The notes beneath the pieces are model-generated. The model was not told the origin of the DNA. It saw nothing but the letters and a program-made list of their open reading frames with translations, and did no database searches. 64,000 nucleotides of DNA from Maledivibacter halophilus (GTDB lineage Bacteria > Bacillota > Clostridia > Peptostreptococcales > Caminicellaceae): NCBI RefSeq assembly GCF_900167445.1, contig NZ_FUZT01000004.1, positions 310,001 through 374,000 on the forward strand, read 5' to 3'. The translations under genes were made by a program, and so were the position numbers. Positions 1 through 7,970 of this stretch are shown one piece after another (the stretch's first letter is position 1; each line of letters opens with the position of its first letter).

Positions 1-1013
1 AGGCTTTAAAGGAAAATAATATAGAATACATTTTGTACAATGGGATAACTCCCAATCCTCAAAGTGGCCATGTAGATGAAGCTACAAAAAAGGCAATAGA
101 TTTAGGTGCAAAGGCTGTAATAGGAATAGGAGGAGGAAGTCCTATAGATGCAGCCAAATCCGTTGCAATTATGACTCTATATCCAGAATATACAACGGCA
201 GACCTTTATGAATATAAATTTACTCCTAAAAAGGCTTTGCCTGTTATAGCCATTAATACAACCCATGGGACTGGTACTGAAGCCGATAGATTTGCTGTTG
301 TAAGTGTGCTGGAAGAAGGTAAAGAGTATAAGCCGGCAATAGCCTATGATTTAAGCTATCCAATGTATTCAATAAATGACCCAAAGCTCATGCTTTCATT
401 GCCACAAAAGCAAACAGTATTTACTTCTGTTGATGCTGTAAATCATGTTGTAGAAGCTTGTACTACAAATGTATCTAGTCCATATTGTGTATTATTAGCA
501 AAAGAAACAGTAGATTTGGTATCAGAATATCTTCCAAGGGCAATAGAAAATGGTAAAGATTTAGAAGCAAGATATTATCTTGTATATGCTTCTTCAATTG
601 CTGGTATAGCCTTTGACAATGGAATGCTTCATTTAACCCATGCCCTTGAACATCCGTTAAGTGCTATAAAACCTGATTTAGCTCATGGTTTAGGTTTGGC
701 CTTATTATTGCCCGCTGTAGTGAAAAATATATATAAGGCAAGGGCGGCAGTTTTAGCAGAAGTTCTAGCTCCTATTGTTCCAGGGCTAAAGGGTGATGAA
801 GATGAAGGGGAAAAGGCAGGAGATGGAATAAGAAAATGGTTAAAATCCTTAGGAATAAATGAAACTTTATCGGATTTAGGCTTTAAAGAAGAAAATATAG
901 AAAGATTAGTAGAGCTTGCTTTTAATACTCCGTCTTTAGGGTTGCTTTTAAATTGCTCACCTATAGAAGCAACAAAGGAAGTTGTGGCTAAAATATATAG
1001 AGAATCCTTGTAA
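1..1013 (+). CDS. Iron-containing alcohol dehydrogenase, 5'-truncated by window edge
   Basis: The reading frame is open from base 3, so the gene begins outside the window; the TTG at 33 is internal. The product is the C-terminal ~335 residues of a group III Fe-dependent NAD(P)-alcohol dehydrogenase, which interconverts alcohols and aldehydes or ketones in the cytoplasm. Visible motifs are the dinucleotide-binding GIGGGSPIDAAK, the metal-binding D and H in TSVDAVNHVVEA, and the His-rich signature HALEHPLSAIKPDLAHG, which supplies the other metal histidines. The substrate cannot be inferred. It converges with the regulator downstream across a shared terminator. Confidence 0.93.
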   Translation, partial: ALKENNIEYILYNGITPNPQSGHVDEATKKAIDLGAKAVIGIGGGSPIDAAKSVAIMTLYPEYTTADLYEYKFTPKKALPVIAINTTHGTGTEADRFAVVSVLEEGKEYKPAIAYDLSYPMYSINDPKLMLSLPQKQTVFTSVDAVNHVVEACTTNVSSPYCVLLAKETVDLVSEYLPRAIENGKDLEARYYLVYASSIAGIAFDNGMLHLTHALEHPLSAIKPDLAHGLGLALLLPAVVKNIYKARAAVLAEVLAPIVPGLKGDEDEGEKAGDGIRKWLKSLGINETLSDLGFKEENIERLVELAFNTPSLGLLLNCSPIEATKEVVAKIYRESL

Positions 1014-1071
1014 AAAAATATGTTTTAATAAAACATAAAAAGCTTATGTGCTGCTGTTTTATTATATAGTG

Positions 1072-1127
1072 AAATAGTGAAACAAATTGAAAGGTTAATT
1101 TGTACATTTTACTTTGTTTCACTATTT
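1072..1127. terminator. Bidirectional stem-loop terminator between convergent genes
   Basis: Perfect 15-bp arms AAATAGTGAAACAAA (1072-1086) and TTTGTTTCACTATTT (1113-1127), flanked by T/A runs. It serves the alcohol dehydrogenase from the left and the RpiR-type regulator from the right. Confidence 0.75.
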
Positions 1128-1128
1128 T

Positions 1129-1872
1129 TCATTTCTGTAATTTGGTAAATTTTTCAAAAATTAAATCTAAAATTATATTAAAGCCAAGCCTTGATGTAAG
1201 ATCATGATTCTTTATATGGTATTCCTTTAAATAAGCATACAAGGCTAAATCACTTAATTGAGATAAAAAATTTTGTGAAAGACCTGTAATAGAAATAATT
1301 TTAACCTTCTTTGTTTTTACAATTCCAATAATTTTCTTTATTATATCTGTTTCGCCAGATGCGCTAATCATAAATGCGAGATCGCCTTTCCCTAAGTTAT
1401 TGGCAAACAAGATATTTTCATCCCTATCCTTTGGAACTAAACACATCTTATTAAAATATTGTATCCTTTTACAAAATGATAAAGCCGAATATTGAGATAA
1501 ACCCAAGGAGAAGAAAACTATTCTATTTGAATTATGTATAAGCTCTGCTGCTTCATGTATAGCTTCAGAACTATTTAAAGAGAGGGTTTGGATAATAGAA
1601 TTATGTATTGAAATATGATCTGAATTTAAGTTTATACCTTCATGGAGGTTGTTTGAGCTAATAATATCATATTTTAATTCCGAAAATCCTGAATATCCAA
1701 GTTTTTTACATAGTCTAATAATAGTATTAGATGAAATATAAAGGGAATTAGCCATATCAGTAATTTTCATTTTTGAAAAGGAGCTGTAGTTTTCTAAAAT
1801 ATATTCCACAATACGTTTTTCGGTACTGTTTATGCTGATATTATCCTTAGAAATCAAATCAAAAAACTTCAT
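1129..1872 (-). CDS. MurR/RpiR-family transcriptional regulator
   Basis: 247 residues, the usual length for the family. An N-terminal HTH_6 domain (about residues 1-75, with YISSNTIIRLCKKLGYSGF as recognition region) is followed by a SIS sugar-phosphate-binding domain (about 100-240, with the typical SLGLSQYSAL and ISASGETDIIKK segments). Such proteins sense phosphosugars. It is divergent from the PTS/GH4/ChbG genes and is most likely their regulator, like GlvR for maltose or MurR for MurNAc-6-P. The ATG at 1872 is preceded, on the minus strand, by a purine-rich AGAAGGGAGAA ribosome site. Confidence 0.9.
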   Translation of the reverse strand: MKFFDLISKDNISINSTEKRIVEYILENYSSFSKMKITDMANSLYISSNTIIRLCKKLGYSGFSELKYDIISSNNLHEGINLNSDHISIHNSIIQTLSLNSSEAIHEAAELIHNSNRIVFFSLGLSQYSALSFCKRIQYFNKMCLVPKDRDENILFANNLGKGDLAFMISASGETDIIKKIIGIVKTKKVKIISITGLSQNFLSQLSDLALYAYLKEYHIKNHDLTSRLGFNIILDLIFEKFTKLQK

Positions 1873-1928
1873 ATTAATTTAATTCTCCCTTCTATATAAA
1901 TGTATCTAGTTTATTACATGGACGAAAA

Positions 1929-1976
1929 GGAAATATTAGAAGCCTCCATATAAGAACTAGCACAACGAATTAAGTT
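1929..1976 (+). repeat. Short intergenic repeat, family 2, copy A
   Basis: Runs from GGAAATATTA to AACTAGCACAACGAATTAA. Related copies lie at 6036-6077 and 21673-21722 (inverted), 11199-11247 and 11380-11417 (direct). No coding potential. Confidence 0.6.
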
Positions 1977-2116
1977 AAGGAATATTATTATTTCCATCAC
2001 TATTCATTATAACATTATCTGGTTTGTTTCCAATTAATACTGTATTTTTATTTTCTAAAGCTTGTATATTTTAAAGATTTTTTAAAATACAAGGTCAAAA
2101 TCCTTTGATTATAAGA

Positions 2117-2239
2117 TTTGTGAAAAAATATCACAAAATGTAAAAAAGTATTATACTGTGTAAAAAGTATAACATGTCTTGTAAGCGTTGTTATAAATTT
2201 TAGCCCTTGTTATACTAGTAAATGTAAACATGCATGTTT
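2117..2239 (+). promoter_or_regulatory. Regulatory region of the PTS operon: cre-like site and inverted repeats
   Basis: The leader of the PTS gene holds an inverted repeat TTTGTGA/TCACAAA (2117-2137), a cre-like core TGTAAGCGTTGTT (2180-2192) resembling the CcpA consensus TGWAARCGYTWNCW at most positions, and a perfect 14-bp palindrome AAACATGCATGTTT (2226-2239) just before the ribosome site. CcpA repression and control by the divergent RpiR protein are inferred; which repeat is the RpiR operator cannot be decided. Confidence 0.45.
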
Positions 2240-2271
2240 TAAATATCAAACTAATATACGGAGGTTAAGAT

Positions 2272-3864
2272 ATGAAAAGCTTTATGCAAAAATTTGCTAA
2301 ATCCTTGCTTTTGCCTATTTCTACCATAGCAGCAGCAGGGGTATTTTTAGGTTTGGCTGCAGCACTACAGAATAGTGCCATTGTTGGAGAAGCATTTGCA
2401 AGTATGGAAGGAGTACAAAATTTCATAGGATTTATTAGAAAATTATCAGGATTGGTTTTTGGAAATTTGCCAGTATTCTTTGCAATATCAATTGCACTGG
2501 GAATGGCTAAAGAAGAAAAAGCAACAGCAGCATTTTCTTCTTTAATTGGATTTTTAGTTTTTCATCTGACCCTTAATTATCTTTTAAAATTAGATGGATT
2601 AACAGCAGCAACAACTTCACTAGAGTATTTAATGGAGAATCAGGGGCTTTCACAAGTAGATGCAAGTATTATAAATGCCAAGTATGGAACAGTTTTAGGA
2701 TACTTTACCTATAGAATGAATGTATTTGCCGGTATTATAGTTGGCCTTGTTGTTACATATTTCCATAATAAATTTTATAAAATTCAATTACCAAGCTCTA
2801 TCAATTTTTATGGTGGAAAGAGATTTGTTCCACTGGTAACCCTTGTTGGGATTCCAGTTGTGGCATTTATTTCATATTATGCTTGGCCTATAGTAGATTC
2901 AATAATTTCAACTTTAGGTAAGGGTATAGAAAATGCAGGTGCTTTTGGTCCTTATTTATACGGTTCATTAAATAGACTGCTTATACCTACTGGATTACAT
3001 CATATATTAAATCAGGTTGTAAGATTTACTCCAATTGGAGGTACTGCAGTTATTGATGGTGAAACAGTGGTGGGAGCCCTTAATATATTTAACTCAGCAA
3101 TAGGCTCAGTGGCAGGAGTTTCCAATGATATAGTTTCTATTGGAAGTAGATATGTGGGTCAGGGTCATATGATTTCAGTTATGTTTGGTTTGCCAGCAGC
3201 TGGACTAGCTATGATTCATTGTGCTAAGGATAAAAATAGGAAGAAAGTTAAAGCCTTAATTGCTGCAGGGATTGCATCATCTATATTAACGGGTATAACA
3301 GAACCATTGGAATTTACATTTATGTTTATATCTCCAATTTTATTTGGATTCCATATTATAATGTATGGCTTGGGTTTTATGATTATGGATGTGTTAGGAG
3401 TAGCTGTAGGTGGTGTTCAAGCAGGGCTAATAGACTTTACAGTATTTGGACTATTTAGAGGGATAGATACTAAGTGGTATTTAGTCCTTGTAATTGGTGC
3501 AATAATGGCAGTAGTCTATTATTTTGGATTTAGATTTATTATAGAAAAATTTAATGTAATGACTCCTGGAAGAGAAGATGAGGAAGAAGATGAAGAGCCA
3601 ATAACAGAAGCAGTGAAGGATGATAAGCTTTCTGAGCTTATAGTCAATGCATTGGGCGGTAAAGATAATATATTAAGTGTGGAAAATTGCATGACAAGAT
3701 TAAGAGTTGTGGTGGCTAATCCAAAGTTAATCAATGAAAAGGCATTGAAGGATACAGGAGCTTCAGGATTTGTAAGACCTACAAAGGATAATATACAAAT
3801 AGTATATGGACTTAAGGTAGATCAAATAGCCACTGATGTTAAATCCTATTTAAAAAATATATAG
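2272..3864 (+). CDS. PTS transporter subunit EIICB, glucose/maltose (alpha-glucoside) class
   Basis: 530 residues. An N-terminal EIIC membrane channel (about residues 1-430, ~10 hydrophobic segments, with the family's GITEPLEFTFMF motif) is followed by an acidic linker (EDEEEDEEP) and a C-terminal EIIB domain (about 450-530) with the phosphocysteine motif ENCMTRLRV. It imports a sugar and phosphorylates it at C6. There is no EIIA domain, so a Glc-type EIIA must come from elsewhere. ATG 2272 follows a good GGAGG. It is the first gene of an apparent operon with the GH4 enzyme 27 bp downstream. Alpha-glucosides are the likely substrate, but the nearby deacetylase leaves room for an N-acetylated sugar. 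Confidence 0.9.
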   Translation: MKSFMQKFAKSLLLPISTIAAAGVFLGLAAALQNSAIVGEAFASMEGVQNFIGFIRKLSGLVFGNLPVFFAISIALGMAKEEKATAAFSSLIGFLVFHLTLNYLLKLDGLTAATTSLEYLMENQGLSQVDASIINAKYGTVLGYFTYRMNVFAGIIVGLVVTYFHNKFYKIQLPSSINFYGGKRFVPLVTLVGIPVVAFISYYAWPIVDSIISTLGKGIENAGAFGPYLYGSLNRLLIPTGLHHILNQVVRFTPIGGTAVIDGETVVGALNIFNSAIGSVAGVSNDIVSIGSRYVGQGHMISVMFGLPAAGLAMIHCAKDKNRKKVKALIAAGIASSILTGITEPLEFTFMFISPILFGFHIIMYGLGFMIMDVLGVAVGGVQAGLIDFTVFGLFRGIDTKWYLVLVIGAIMAVVYYFGFRFIIEKFNVMTPGREDEEEDEEPITEAVKDDKLSELIVNALGGKDNILSVENCMTRLRVVVANPKLINEKALKDTGASGFVRPTKDNIQIVYGLKVDQIATDVKSYLKNI

Positions 3865-3891
3865 AAATATACACAGTATGGAGGAAAAGAT

Positions 3892-5220
3892 ATGAACTTA
3901 AAAGAGACAAAGATTACTATAGTTGGTGGAGGATCAACCTGGACCCCTGGTATATTAAAGGCAATGACCAGGTATAAAGAATCACTTTCCTTTAAAGAAA
4001 TAGTATTATATGATATAAATGAAGAGAGACAGAGACATATTGGGGAATTTGGCAAATTATTATTTAATGAACTATGTCCCGATGTAAAATTTGAATATAC
4101 TACAGATAAGGAATTAGCCTATAAAAATGCTGACTATATCTTCTGTCAGATGAGAACTGGTGGGTATAAGATGAGGGAGCTTGATGAAAAGATTCCTTTA
4201 GAAGAGGGCGTTATAGGACAGGAAACCTGTGGAGCAGGAGGATTTGCTTATGGACTTAGATCCTTAAGGGATATGATAGAAATGGTTGAGGATGTGAGAA
4301 AGTACAGCAAAGATGCATGGATATTAAATTACACTAATCCCGCAGCAATAGTGGCCTATGGTTTAACTAAGAAATTTAAGGAAGATAAAAGAATATTAAA
4401 TATATGTGACCAGCCTATAAATATGTTGATGTCCATAGGAAAAATACTTGGAGTTGATGAACAATCCCTTGAGCCATCATATTTTGGGCTAAACCACTTT
4501 GGCTGGTTTACTGGTTTATACAATAAAGATGGACAAGACCTACTGCCGGAGCTGAAAGAAAAAATACTCCAAAAGGGATTTAGTCCTAAGGATGCTGAAC
4601 AAAGAGATAAGTCATGGCTAGATACCTATGCCTTGGTGGAAGATATGGTAAGGGATTTTCCTGAATATGTTCCAAGCACCTATGTTCAATATTATTTATA
4701 TCCCGAATATAAGACAAAGAAATTAGACCCTAAATATACAAGGGCCAATGAAGTGATAAATGGAAGGGAAAAGAGAGTATTTGAAGAATGTGATAATGCT
4801 GTTAAAGCAGGAACAACACTTGGCAGCAATGTTGTACATAACGATGCCCATGGAGAAATGATAGTAGAAATAGCAGATACTATACACAATAATAAAGAAA
4901 AAACCTATATTGTCATGGTGGAAAACAATGGTATAGTATCGAATTTACCAAAAGATGCAATAGTAGAGGTGGCCTGTGTACTTGGAAATAGAGGACCTAT
5001 TCCTTTTCATGTGGGAGAAATTGATGTATTCTACAAAGGTCTGTTGGAAAACCAATATGGATATGAAAGGTTAACGGTGGAAGCTTTCTTTGAAGGTAGC
5101 TATACTAAAGCTCTACAGGCATTGACTTTAAATAGAACAATTGTAGATGCCAAGAAGGCAAGAAGAATTTTAGATAGATTAATAAAGGCCAATAAAGCTT
5201 ATTGGCCAGAATTGAAATAA
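3892..5220 (+). CDS. Family GH4 6-phospho-glycosidase, probably 6-phospho-alpha-glucosidase
   Basis: 442 residues, full length for GH4. These enzymes use NAD+ and Mn2+ in an oxidation-elimination mechanism to split phosphorylated disaccharides made by a PTS. The N-terminal Rossmann motif is VGGGSTWTPGIL; NYTNPAAIVAYG follows; the metal-binding Cys lies in ICDQP and the metal His in GLNHFGWF. The CDxP form of the Cys motif is associated with the alpha-specific members (MalH/GlvA) rather than the CNxP form of 6-phospho-beta-glucosidases. It is preceded by TGGAGG, lies just behind the EIICB gene and is followed by a perfect palindrome. Family certain, anomeric specificity inferred. Confidence 0.92.
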   Translation: MNLKETKITIVGGGSTWTPGILKAMTRYKESLSFKEIVLYDINEERQRHIGEFGKLLFNELCPDVKFEYTTDKELAYKNADYIFCQMRTGGYKMRELDEKIPLEEGVIGQETCGAGGFAYGLRSLRDMIEMVEDVRKYSKDAWILNYTNPAAIVAYGLTKKFKEDKRILNICDQPINMLMSIGKILGVDEQSLEPSYFGLNHFGWFTGLYNKDGQDLLPELKEKILQKGFSPKDAEQRDKSWLDTYALVEDMVRDFPEYVPSTYVQYYLYPEYKTKKLDPKYTRANEVINGREKRVFEECDNAVKAGTTLGSNVVHNDAHGEMIVEIADTIHNNKEKTYIVMVENNGIVSNLPKDAIVEVACVLGNRGPIPFHVGEIDVFYKGLLENQYGYERLTVEAFFEGSYTKALQALTLNRTIVDAKKARRILDRLIKANKAYWPELK

Positions 5221-5225
5221 TAGAG

Positions 5226-5257
5226 GAAAATCAGTGATTTATAAATCACTGATTTTC
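5226..5257. terminator. Perfect 32-bp palindrome between GH4 and ChbG genes
   Basis: Arms GAAAATCAGTGATTTA (5226-5241) and its exact complement (5242-5257), followed by a run of T. It begins six bases after the GH4 stop and ends 27 bases before the ChbG start. It probably attenuates transcription into the deacetylase gene or protects the upstream message. Confidence 0.55.
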
Positions 5258-5284
5258 TATAAAAATTTTTTGCTGGAGGTTTTT

Positions 5285-6019
5285 ATGACAAAAATAATAT
5301 TTAATGCAGATGATTTTGGATACAGTAAGGGTATAAATTATGGTATTATTGAGGCCTTTAAAAGTGGAGTATTAACATCGACAACATTAATGGTAACAAT
5401 GCCTGGAACAAAACATGCTGTTGATTTGATGAGAGAAAATAAAGGTTTAGCAGTTGGACTTCATTTAAATATATCTTTAGGGGAACCTATTACTAAGGGT
5501 AAAACTTTAGTGGGGAATAATAATAAATTTATTAAACCGAAAAACTTAAAAGAAGGCTATAGGTATGATAAAGGAGAACTGAGATTAGAAATTGAGGCAC
5601 AATATAATCGTTTCATAGAAGTGGTTGGAAAGAAGCCTTCCCATATAGACACTCATTTATTTAGTAGTGACAAAATACCAGAGATGAGAATGCTATGTAG
5701 TGAGCTTGCCATAGAAGAAAGAATTCCCATGAGGAACTTTGATTTGGATTTTACAAAGCATGTTGAATTTATACAACATAGAAGTTTCAATTCAGGATCC
5801 GGGTTAAATTATATATTAGAAAATATTGAAGATATATTAAAATATGAACATGTAGAAATAATGAGCCATCCAGGCTATGTTGATAATTATGTAATGAAAA
5901 ATTCATCCTATAATATACAAAGAACAGAAGAGTTAGAATTTCTTATTTCACAAAAATTAAAGGATTTGATTAAAGAAAAAAAGATTAAACTAATAAATTA
6001 TTATGATGTGATGAAATGA
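5285..6019 (+). CDS. ChbG/HpnK (YdjC) family carbohydrate deacetylase
   Basis: 244 residues. ATG 5285 is chosen because GGAGGT lies just before it and the protein then begins with the typical MTKIIFNADDFGYS; a longer frame from 5234 would read through the upstream palindrome. The metal site is visible as ADD near the N-terminus and the two His of HIDTH; GLHLNISLGEP is also conserved. ChbG removes an acetyl group from phosphorylated chito-oligosaccharides so that a GH4 enzyme can cut them. Its position after PTS and GH4 genes suggests the sugar handled here is acetylated, or that the enzyme clears an acetylated by-product. Confidence 0.85.
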   Translation: MTKIIFNADDFGYSKGINYGIIEAFKSGVLTSTTLMVTMPGTKHAVDLMRENKGLAVGLHLNISLGEPITKGKTLVGNNNKFIKPKNLKEGYRYDKGELRLEIEAQYNRFIEVVGKKPSHIDTHLFSSDKIPEMRMLCSELAIEERIPMRNFDLDFTKHVEFIQHRSFNSGSGLNYILENIEDILKYEHVEIMSHPGYVDNYVMKNSSYNIQRTEELEFLISQKLKDLIKEKKIKLINYYDVMK

Positions 6020-6035
6020 AATATATTGCGATTTA

Positions 6036-6077
6036 CCAAATGAACTCGTCGTATATCGTGAGTATTAATATTTCCTG
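6036..6077 (-). repeat. Short intergenic repeat, family 2, copy E (inverted)
   Basis: On the minus strand it reads from GGAAATATTAATACTCACG to CGACGAGTTCATTT. It follows the ChbG stop; this copy is the most divergent in the CACAACGAG part. Confidence 0.5.
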
Positions 6078-6172
6078 TACTAAATTTTTATATAGGTTTT
6101 GAAAGGAAAAATAGAATTATTAAGCTTCTTTGAATAAGGGAAATCATGTGAAAGATAAAGTTAGTAAATATA

Positions 6173-6333
6173 TGAGGAAATTGCATAATTCTAACTTGGC
6201 TGGGTTGCATATGCGAATATTATCCTTAATTTAATTATTTAGAATTAAATATATTTCGATGGCATGTCTTTGGAGATTTTTAAACTATATGTAGTAGATA
6301 GTTTTCACAGAAGGTAATTATGCAATTTGCTCA
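6173..6333. mobile_element. MITE-like repeat M1, full length (161 bp)
   Basis: Begins TGAGGAAATTGCATAATTCT and ends with the complement of TGAGCAAATTGCATAATTACC. The interior matches M2 (25625-25786) and M4 (45264-45424) in reverse orientation, including GCATATGCGAATATTATCC and the TTTGGAGATTTTTAAA to GTAGTAGATAGTTTT segment. TATA flanks both ends. There is no ORF. It fills most of the gap between the ChbG and glycerate kinase genes. Confidence 0.8.
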
Positions 6334-6379
6334 TATAATATAGCTATAGGTATTTATAATATGAATCGAGGTGGATAAA

Positions 6380-7519
6380 GTGAAATTTGTTTTAGCACCG
6401 GACTCCTTTAAGGAAAGTATGACAGCCAAAGAAGCTTGTATTGCCATGGAAAAGGGTATAAAAAAAGTATTTAAAGATGCAGAGTGTATTTATGTGCCTA
6501 TGGCAGATGGTGGAGAAGGGACAATGGAAGCTTTAGTAGATTCTACAAAAGGAAAGCTGTATACTGTAGAAGTTACAGCACCTTTAGGCAATAAAACAGA
6601 AGGCAAATTTGGCATCCTAGGAGATGGAGAAACGGCAGTTATAGAAATGGCTCAGGCAAGTGGACTTCATCTGGTTGAAAGTAAAAAAAGAAACCCATTG
6701 GTTACAACCAGCTATGGGACGGGAGAACTTATAAAAGCAGCCCTGGATAAAGGAGTAAAAAAGATAGTAGTAGGATTAGGTGGAAGTGCCACTAATGATG
6801 GAGGAGCAGGAATGCTTCAAGCCCTTGGAGTAAGCCTGAAAGATAAAGAAGGAAGGGAGCTTGCCTTTGGAGGAGGAAGCTTAGGAAGTCTTGAGAAAAT
6901 AGATTTGAGTAATTTTGATAGAAGAGTTCTAGATATAGAAATAAAGGGAGCCTGTGATGTTAAGAATCCTCTTTCAGGAGGGCAAGGGGCAAGTTATGTA
7001 TTTGGTCCTCAAAAGGGAGCAACTTTGGAAATGGCAGAAATATTGGATAAAAACCTAAGGCAGTATGGAAACATAATTAGAAAAGTTTTAGGAAAAGAAG
7101 TTGACCATATTGAAGGAGCAGGAGCAGCGGGAGGACTTGGAGCAGCTCTAATAGGTTTTTGCAATTGCGAATTAGAAAAAGGAATAGATTTAGTAGTTAA
7201 ATATTCTAATTTAGAGGAAAAAATAAAGAATGCAGATTATGTATTTACAGGAGAAGGAAGTATCGACTTCCAAACTAAGTTTGGAAAAACCCCTTTTGGA
7301 GTTGCAAAAACTGCCAAGAAATACAATATTCCTGTAATTGCCTTTGCAGGAAAGCTTGGTAGAGGATATGAAGAATTATATGAACTGGGCATAGATGCCT
7401 TTGTAGGGATTTTATCTGAGGTATCAAGTCTTGATGAGGCTTTAAGCAAAGGAAAAGAAAATTTAGAAGCCTCTGCAGAAAATACAGCACGTATAATTAG
7501 TATAAGTATGAAGAAATGA
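6380..7519 (+). CDS. Glycerate kinase (GlxK/GarK family)
   Basis: 379 residues from GTG 6380, preferred over GTG 6371 because GAGGTGG (6369-6375) is then correctly spaced and the protein starts MKFVLAPDSFKESM, as is usual. It phosphorylates D-glycerate with ATP, feeding glycolysis. Conserved segments are APDSFKESMTAKEA, MADGGEGTMEAL, GLGGSATNDGGAGMLQALG and the late FTGEGSIDFQTKFGKTP. It has no partner gene such as tartronate semialdehyde reductase, and MITE M1 separates it from the sugar operon, so it may be transcribed alone. Confidence 0.93.
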   Translation: MKFVLAPDSFKESMTAKEACIAMEKGIKKVFKDAECIYVPMADGGEGTMEALVDSTKGKLYTVEVTAPLGNKTEGKFGILGDGETAVIEMAQASGLHLVESKKRNPLVTTSYGTGELIKAALDKGVKKIVVGLGGSATNDGGAGMLQALGVSLKDKEGRELAFGGGSLGSLEKIDLSNFDRRVLDIEIKGACDVKNPLSGGQGASYVFGPQKGATLEMAEILDKNLRQYGNIIRKVLGKEVDHIEGAGAAGGLGAALIGFCNCELEKGIDLVVKYSNLEEKIKNADYVFTGEGSIDFQTKFGKTPFGVAKTAKKYNIPVIAFAGKLGRGYEELYELGIDAFVGILSEVSSLDEALSKGKENLEASAENTARIISISMKK

Positions 7520-7623
7520 ATTATAGTGAAACAATGTATTTTTGTATTTAAAATTAAGTGGCAAAAACTATATATGATTCAATTTTTTAAAACTAGCTGT
7601 AAGAATATGAACTGACTCATGTT

Positions 7624-7661
7624 AAGTAGACAAGTAATTTAATTAATTACAGTGTCTACTT
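7624..7661. repeat. Inverted repeat downstream of glycerate kinase
   Basis: Arms AAGTAGACA (7624-7632) and TGTCTACTT (7653-7661) around a palindromic GTAATTTAATTAATTAC. No T-run follows, so it may be a weak terminator or an operator. The rest of 7520-7970 is AT-rich and non-coding. Confidence 0.4.
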
Positions 7662-7970
7662 TGGAAGTATCATATCATATTTTGATGGCTAGTTTTATTT
7701 TTATGATAAAAATAAAAAAGAATTGAATTTATGTTATAGATTTGCCATAGTATGTGTCAGATTGATGATATGGTGATTGGGTATTTATAAATAATAAAAC
7801 TTTTTATTTTGTAAATAAGAGCAGAATTATGTCGATTAAAACAATTCAGATTTAAATTTATATATTAACATAGCTATAGCAAGAGCAAATAAACTTGACA
7901 TTAATATTATAATATTAATAATATAAAAATACGACTATGCAATTTTAGATTTGGAGAAAGGGTGAAAAAA

